Below, in pieces: positions 27,101 through 36,100 of a DNA stretch of 64,000 nucleotides. The translations under genes were made by a program, and so were the position numbers. The notes under the pieces are model-generated. The model saw only the letters and a program-made list of their open reading frames with translations, did no database searches and had not been told where the DNA came from. Each line of letters begins with the position of its first letter. The stretch's first letter is position 1. The DNA comes from Lytechinus pictus (taxonomy: Eukaryota; Echinodermata; Echinoidea; Temnopleuroida; Toxopneustidae), in contig NC_087254.1 in assembly GCF_037042905.1 (NCBI RefSeq), positions 10,525,103 to 10,589,102 on the forward strand. The letters run 5' to 3'.

Positions 27101-30100
27101 TTATGAACTCGATGGCAAATATATGATTAAAGAAATTGATTATAAGTACTGTAATAAGAGCATGTATGTACACTTTTTTCATCCCTTATTGGTGCAGACA
27201 TTTGAAGCATGTTTTTATATCACTTTTCTTCTGAAATACCTGACCTTTCCCATTGCCATAATGAAACTCCTTCGCAGTGATACCCATAGTATTTTAGCCC
27301 TATTACCAAATCAATATTCACCAAGCTATCAACATTCATTTGTGAAGGCCCATGAGATTTCATTCTATAAATCTATCGTACATTCTTGTTGATCTGTAAA
27401 ATGAGTCCTACTCAGTAGCGTACCGTGAATCGGAGGAGACAAAGCATTGGGGGGGCAAAGCATTGTTCACAGACAATGCACTGCCCCCCCCCCCCCCAAT
27501 GCTTTGTCTCCTGCGGTTCACGGTACGCTACTGGTCCTACTGCATAGCAATTGTTATTTTAAAAAGCAGCATCACTATGCTTTACTTTAATAAATCATGT
27601 GATTATATCTTCTGCTACATGTATCATTTGAATTATGATATTTATACAACCATATACATGTGTATATCCAGCATAAATACCCTGTCTATTTATCACACTT
27701 TTCCACCCTTCCATCTGCTATGGACGTTGTGCATGTATCCAAGCATATAAATCTGTATCAATTCATGTCAAATGTGAGAAAATGTGCTGCTTAACAGAAT
27801 ATCATATGTCCTATGTTTATCTAATATTCTGAACTCCAAACCCCTGATCCAAATGCATATGGAAACCAAACTTGTGTCTTTATACATTTGCATATTACAT
27901 GCATCTATCTTGATTCCCAGTCAGACCGCAGGTCCCTATGCTAATGAGCAAAAAGGCCAGATTCATCCAAATCATCTCGTGGCTGAATCCTCCTCCTTGC
28001 AAAATCTTGTGATTCGTGAGATTTTCTTTCTCTAAGAATTTACCTGTTTTAACCTCAAGTTAAATGAAATATTATTGCACTATCAGATAGAGTAAATGTT
28101 ATTCTTTCATATTGGTCATTTATTTTGCATACAATATTTTGTTAAATTAAGTAAATTTCTGGCCTAAAATGTGCCTCAAAACTGAATTTTCTTCCTCTGT
28201 TTTCTTTTGCAAATTGTGCAAAACTTTTTATTTTGAGCCTCAATGATATCTATATCACCATGAAGCTGAACTTCTGTACTTTCTCACAATGCCACTCTTG
28301 ATATGCGGCACCTTTTAATCGGGTCAAGATCACACTTTTCCCACCAAGGTACAAGACAAGATTTCTGAAATTTTGTACTTGCATGAAATCCAGAGTTCTG
28401 ATTGGCTGGATAAGGTTCACAGAACAACATTTGAGGAGATTACCACATGGGAAGTGTGACCTTCCCATGAACCCAGGCACTGGAACCGTTGGAATTTGCC
28501 AGTGTGTGGTCTCTTTGACCAATCAGAGTGCAGTATTCTTGTTTTCAAGCTGCTTTATGTACTTGGCAAATGAAAAGTGTGATCTTGACCCGATTAAACC
28601 AATTCTTATTTTGAAACCTATATCATTTTGAAGCATACATATTCAGCTTTATCATGATCTAAAAATCATTTGGGCTCAAACAAAAATAAAGTGTGAAAAT
28701 AGCAGCTTTTGTCAGGTGAAAATAAATATTTTGTAGCATATTTTAGATCAAAATTTTAACCTATATTACAAAATCTTTGAATAAATTTAACCACATGACC
28801 ACATTACAATGATACCAAATTCATGAAATTCGATGCACAATTAGAGCAGCAATGACCGAATGAAAAGAGGTGTTTTGGTCCGCATCAAGCTCATTAAATA
28901 TGCAAAACATCTCAAATCATGAATATCACTTGGATGAAAGAAGCCACTTTCTTGGGACCTGCCGTCTGACTGATTCCCTCCCATTCTATACTCTACAGTA
29001 TATTCACACAATATCCATTACCCGAGCAATACTCATTGCGCTATAATCCTACCCATGCCGTGTGTCCATCCATCATCGCTCTCCATCTCTCCTCCTTCTC
29101 CACTTCCAGCTGCTTCAGGTATGGCAAGACAGCCTTGACAAAGTTGAGAAGCACATGTCGCCCACCAAGCCGTCCTCACCCAACTCATCTTCAGCCACAT
29201 TATGATAATCCCACCGCTGCCACCAGTTACAAGCAGGGGCTATTAGTGACAACTACGACAAATCCATGCATCCGATTGGCCGACAGCAAATTTGTCAGTG
29301 AAAATTCACTGGGGAAGTCGCTTTTGTGAAATTCACTCCTGGGCCCCGTATCACAAATGTTAGCGATTAATCGCTAAGTTGAAAGAACAATTCTGATCTA
29401 AATGCGCATGCAACAGTGATCTTGATAGGATGTTTCATTTCGCAATTAATCTGTTATAAGCTACTGAAATCCAGGCTTCTGATTGGCTGAGAGCAAATTT
29501 GTAAATGAAAAGTCACTGGCGGGTCAATTCGTGAATGTGCTCTCCTGACGTCCAGATGACTTTAATTGAAAAGATTAAAAGAACTTTTTCAATCAACATG
29601 TAACTTCTCAAATTTCCAAGCAGTAATTTGCATGCAACATTTGCAGTTGGACTGAAATAGCAGGCGGGACTTTACTTATGGATAATACAGAATCGTCATT
29701 CACTTTTTCATCTGTAGCCCAAATTAATCTTTATCTTCATGGAATTCACTTTCTGTGTGATGATACCAGACAACAAGGCAGTGTTTCCATGAGGGAAGTT
29801 GACAGTGATTTTCACCACCTCTTGTTATAAGCTACCAAAATCCTTCCATCTGATTGGCTCAGAGCATATTTGCTAGTGAAATTCACCGACGAAACTCTGA
29901 ATGACAAGCTCCCCCGTTTTCATGAAACCTGCATAAATCTTGTTATCACCTAATTACACAGGCCAAAATACACAATTAGGTGATTATCAGACATGATATG
30001 GATTCATGAATATGGGTCCCAATCAATAAGATTGGACATGATTCGGTTGATACACGCTCTGGGGAGTGTTTCATCAACATTTTCATCCGACAAGTTGTCA

Positions 30101-33100
30101 GATCTGACATCTTTCTCTGATGTTGATTGGCTGAGAGGTACTGTTACTATGGTAACTGTCGGATAAAATGGGACTTGTCTGATAAAACGTCCGACAAGTC
30201 CTTTCATGAAACGCCCCCCCAGGTTCTAGACTGATCAAACAGCATTGATTTCTTTTTTTGACTGCATGCATGAATGATTGGTTAGGGTGTCTCTTGCCTC
30301 TATGAAACTATGAAAACCAGAGTTTCATTCTGCATAGAAATTAAATACTTTCCTTGGAAGCTGTAATTGGTGTTGTCTTTGGCCCCGTGCAGTGGATGTG
30401 ATCCTATTCAAATTTTGTTTTTTGTATCATTTGTATAAGATTGATCTTGTGATGGAAGTCCTCAATACCCGCTTGAATACACAATAATGGCTATTATATG
30501 TTACGTTTGTGATTCAGATTAAACAAGTCTTGCTGAATATAATCTGATTTATTTTCTCACCTTCCTGTAGGCCTATGTTGACATTTAAAAAGGCATGATT
30601 CAATTATTTGGTTTTATGAAATTTTCACTATTTTTCCCCCATTGAAATTAAGTGTATTTAGTAAAAAAAAAAAAAAGAAGAAGCCAATCCTAATCCTTAG
30701 CATTCTGAAGGAGAGAAAAAAAAATGAATGGAGAGAAATTGAAAAAAAGAGAAATTATAGCAGGAATAATTGGCAGGCGATCAAGCTTTTCTTTGTTCAT
30801 GGTTCATTTTCATGTTTAGGTTTCATGCCCTACTTAAATTCATCACCCAATTTATTTATATGTTTACCATGAAAATGAGTATGACACATAATCTTGTTTG
30901 CACCTGTTCAGTTCACTATTAAGGTTTTGGTTATTCTTGTCCCACATTGTTCATGATCACTCAAGTGAAAATATGTTGTGTATTTCAAGTATCGAATACA
31001 ACATCATCGTGATGGTACTTCTGGGCTCACTTGCACTGGGTCGCGCAATATTGCATATTTTGGTTCTAATTTTTTCACCAAATTAATATCCCAATAAGCG
31101 TATTATATCACCCCCATGAATAGTTAATTTTTACAGTCATTGAATAGAGACGTATTCTTTTGCTTAGGAAAACAGAATTGCATTTAAATGGGAAAATGTT
31201 AGAAAGAGTCGACACTTTGAAGACACTTTCTTTTGGAGACTGAAAATTTGGTTTACGGCAGGAAAACAATTATATTTTTTATTTTAGGGGTTACTAGTAC
31301 TTTTTAGAACCTACTGCCTTAATCTGCAACATTGCAGTGAACAGGGATTTTCCGGGTATCTATTTTATTTTCAAGTGCTCTTTGGAGCTTTCTGGGGTGG
31401 AATCACCTGAAGCCCCTGTGTAAGTTTTCTCCTGGTTTAGGGTTATTGTGTTTGATGGTTTTCTTTCACAAATTTTCACCTCATACTACCTTCATTGTCT
31501 CGTAGTCTTTCAGGGAGCAGGAGGAAGTAGGAGAAATGTTCAAGATGACATCAGGGGCCCGTTTCATAAAGGACTTGCAACTGTTGTAACTTTGCCATAA
31601 TGGCAACTACCATGGTAACCTTGATTTTGATTGGCTGGCTGCTGGGCCCTGTTACCATGGTAGTTGCCATTATGGCAAAGTTACAACAGTTGCAAGTCCT
31701 TTATGAAACAGGCCCCTGATATAAATGTACGTTTGTTTGTGACAAAGCAGAAAGGGAAAACAGACGAGATAACATTAAGGACAGTTCACATTATGAATAA
31801 GAAGCATAAACATAAAGAGACATTTTAATCCAGGAAGTTTTTAGCATACAAAATACTTCCATCATTTAATGAGGGGGGGGGGGCAGGCATTTCATAAATA
31901 TTTCTTTTGTCGCTGATTCCCCTTGCAACTGTTATAAGCTACTGAAATCCTTGCCTCTGATTGGATGAGAGCAGTGAATGTCGCAGTCATTGTTTTGTGA
32001 AATACTCCCCAGGTTGACCCCACCCCCTTTTATTGATATCTCATATTTTTCAAAAGTGATGGATCGTAAATGATGATATATTAAGAATATATATCTATTT
32101 GTAAATGAATAAGATATACACGAGTGACATGTGCTACAAAGGAATACACTATAAGGTCATCTTGTCCGCAGACATATACTTACATTATGTATCAATGGGT
32201 ATTTAGTCATAAATCTATTTGAGGTATGACAATGTTTTTTGCTATCCTGCCACATGATTTATTCATTTATGACTTGAAATGAAGCAATATTTTGAACAAT
32301 GTCTGAAGAAAATGTATGAAGAAAAACCTTTTTCATTTGTTCATGGAAGTGACTAAATATGTAAATAGAATGAATATGATTATTACATGTAGATTATATC
32401 GACAATATTATTTGTAATAAGGCATTCCTACATAGTTTATGTATAAAGCATTTATATTTTCTCTATATCAACAACCCTCTCATTCCCCTTCTCTATGTCA
32501 AACATCCAAGTCTTATTTCTCTGTGATAATATCCATCGTCATCTATGCCATGTTATGAAATGTGTGAAGTGACTGATTATAAAAAAATAACATTAGACAG
32601 TTATTGCCGTAGTGGGGGTTTTATACCACACTTATGTTACAATCTCTCAAGCTATCTCAATGCTGACAGAGATGGTGTTTTGAAACTACCGTCATGAACA
32701 GCAGAGACCAGGGGGGGTTTCACAAAGATTTAAGTATGACTTAGAGTTGCACTTCAATGCCGACGCGTGTATGATATGTAACGCGCAATGTTATGGATCA
32801 GTACGCGAATCCTCTTAGCATGATCTGACTAATGCTGTCACGCCTTTTATAACGCATGCAACTAGGCATTTAAGTGTGACTCATACTTAAGTCATACTTA
32901 AATCTTTGTGAAACACCCCCAGGACCCAGTCTTATGAAGAGCTGTGATTGATGAATCTCAAATATGGAAATCCATAATATGAAGTGCTCATTTAAAAAAG
33001 GGGCTTAATCCGTTTCTAGTCATTTTGACATTTTCCAGGTTTATCCGTTTCTGGTCATTTTGAGATTTTCCAGGTTTTTTGCAGGACCGCTTTTGCATTT

Positions 33101-36100
33101 GTAATATCTCAAGAACTTTTCACATGGGGAAGAGCTACATGTAGGAGCTACTATCATACTTAATTAAAATGAAATTTTAGAATTCCTGCCATGTTATGAG
33201 GATCAAGCACCTTTGGAAATACAATTTTGATCAATTATATGGATTCAAAATCTCTGTTATAATGTATACATAGGCAGCTCATTTGAGAATTCACCACAAG
33301 TCATACTTATTTGATCAATATTCAGTTTATATCACACAGAATTCCACCCAATCACAGATGGGTTATGTGCTTGTCATGTCAAGGTCTATTCGAGTCATCT
33401 TGCCTTTTTATTTTTTTAATCCTCAAAAGTCAAAGCTTTCTTAATATTGAGTCTGAACACACTTTGGAAGAGTCCCATTGGAAACAGAGAGCAGCACACT
33501 GATATGTCTAGACGATGATGCATACATGGGTATACATCATATTCAGAAAACTGCAGGTTACTCTGCCCAAGTTTAATCTCTTGGAACCACTGAAATCTGT
33601 TTGAATTTGGCAAATTTTTTTTACATATTCTGGGGTCCGTTGCAGAAAGAGTTGCGTTTAAATACAAGTCAAAAAATCAACCGCGAGTCCAGAATGCGTT
33701 GATTGGTTGAAAATCAAGTTGCGCATGATTTTTAGAGTTGTGTTTGATTGCAACTCTTTCTGCAACGGGCCCCTGGTCTGATGTAGGGCTTTGAGTTTAG
33801 CAATTATTTGACCTACGTATGGTCGACTAATGCACAGTCTTCTGTATTTGAATTGATATAATGTACATGTATGCATACTAGATAATGGCATCATTGGCTT
33901 TCCATACTTGCGAGTGATTGGATTAATCGCAACTCTTTGTGAGACGGGGCCCTTGGAATCATTTCTTGAAATCCACCTCCAGAATAGTTCAATCTCTGTC
34001 ACTGTCAGAATATCCATTTAAAAGGATATAAAATAAGAAACAATATTTCAAGATATTGATTGGTTAAAGATTTTGGTCATCATCATTGTAGCCTACATCA
34101 GATGAATCTTAAAATACCAGTTGCGCATTGATAAACATGATGTTGACTTGTGGTAGCATTCTAAAGTTTCAGTCATCCAATAGCTTCAAAAGTAAAGATG
34201 TCATTTTTATTGATTGATAATGTGAATAAGCTCTTTTTTTTATCACTTCTGAAATTATGTGTGGTTTTTTATTCTCTTTATTTCATTCAACAAAATTAGG
34301 CTGAAAGAACAAACAGAATATTCATTTTGGCAATTTAATCTAGCATTACTCCGTCAATAATCTTCATAGCACTATGTGAAATGTAAAGAAGCAAAGGATC
34401 GAGAACATTAATGTAGTCCTCTCCAGGTGATACGGGGCCTGTAACAAAAACTTGGTAATTTCTATGTTCAATTTCACATGATCGTCAATATAATCAATCG
34501 GTAAAATCAGCCTGCAGATCAAGCGCCAAGTTTTGTTTTACAAAAAGGCCCAGGGAGGTATTTCATAAAGCTGTTCGTAAGAGAATTTACAAATGACTGG
34601 GGCCCCTAACTTTGCTGCATAAGATATGCCATATTTTCTCAGTTTTAACATAATGGTGGTTCACATTTCCCAGAACCCTAATCGAAATATTGAATTTCCC
34701 ATTGAAATACGTTGCTATATATGATTTTCTTGATCTAAAGAGATCAGATTTTAATTTTAAGCCGAGGGAATCAAAATGAATTGAGAATGTGACTTAGCAT
34801 CTAAGGAGGAATCCCCAATCGTTCGTAAAGTTCAGGTAATGTTTACCAACGGCTTTGTGACACACCTCCCTGGTTACAAGGGATTGGTTACCAAACAAAA
34901 AATTGGTCGTTGCCAGGTTAGGCAATGCATAAATTTGCATTGCTTGCGTCAATTCCATTCCGGCTAACATTTTAGAAATTATTGTTTCATTATTCACTAG
35001 TTGGAATGAGCCTTTGCATCCCTTCACTGTGCCTTATTTGTTTTATCATGTCAGTCCATACTTATTATTATCTTGTTGGTTCCAAGCTGCAGATTTATAT
35101 CTGGTAGATAGTTACATATTGAGAGTCAAGTAAGCAGCAAAGCTTGATTGATATGTTATCTTCAGTGGAATGGATCCCTTTTTCCTATTGAATTTTACCT
35201 CATTTACAGATTATAAAAAGTATATATTAATAATATACATCATCAGGGACATTAGTAATAATTACATGCACAAGATACCGTTAGAACAGTTCTAAATTGT
35301 TGCAATGGTAGCAAATGTGTGTAATTATTTCAATGTCTGTGCAAGTCGATGTGTATTAAATGATTTATAAGATAATGATGTGGATCCTTCCTTTTCGATG
35401 AATCATCCTCATCTCAAAACCAGATGACTGGTCATGTGATTGATTTCAGCCAATCACTTGATTAGGATCCATTTCACCATTTGATAATGAATTCTATTTC
35501 CCCTTTTCCACGTTGTAAATATGTCATTCCATATTTTTGATTATCTGAATAGAACTTATTCGGCTCCATCACATCATTTAAACCAAAGTATTGCTCATTG
35601 AAATTTTATTTTTCTGTTGTAAATGTTTGTATATTCAAAAATTGTTTTGTATAAATGGATATGGAAAGATTTAAGGTTTATCTTTTTTGGGGGAGTTAGC
35701 TTAGTCTGTTTAGAAAGGGGAGGGGGATACACTGGTAGGGGAGGAATAAATGTATGTTTCATCAAACATTTAAAAAAATCTAATATGCAAATTTACTTTA
35801 AATCGTGTGATAATGTTGGCAAAATTGATTTTACTCCAGTCAACTTTGTGAAAATCATTTAAAGAGAAATGCCAGTAGTTGCAGTAAATACTGATTTCAC
35901 AAGAAAGTCTGTAAACCAGGCTTAATTGTCAGTATATCATAGAGGATCTAGATCTGGTACAGTTACATGAACTGAACTTTGTGAAATCTTGAAATCTACG
36001 CTGAAAAATGTTCACGCTGAAGATCACCAACACAGATAAGTGCACGTGGGACAGTGTATTATTATTGCTTTGAATGTCGGCCTGACGCTTGACCCGAATC

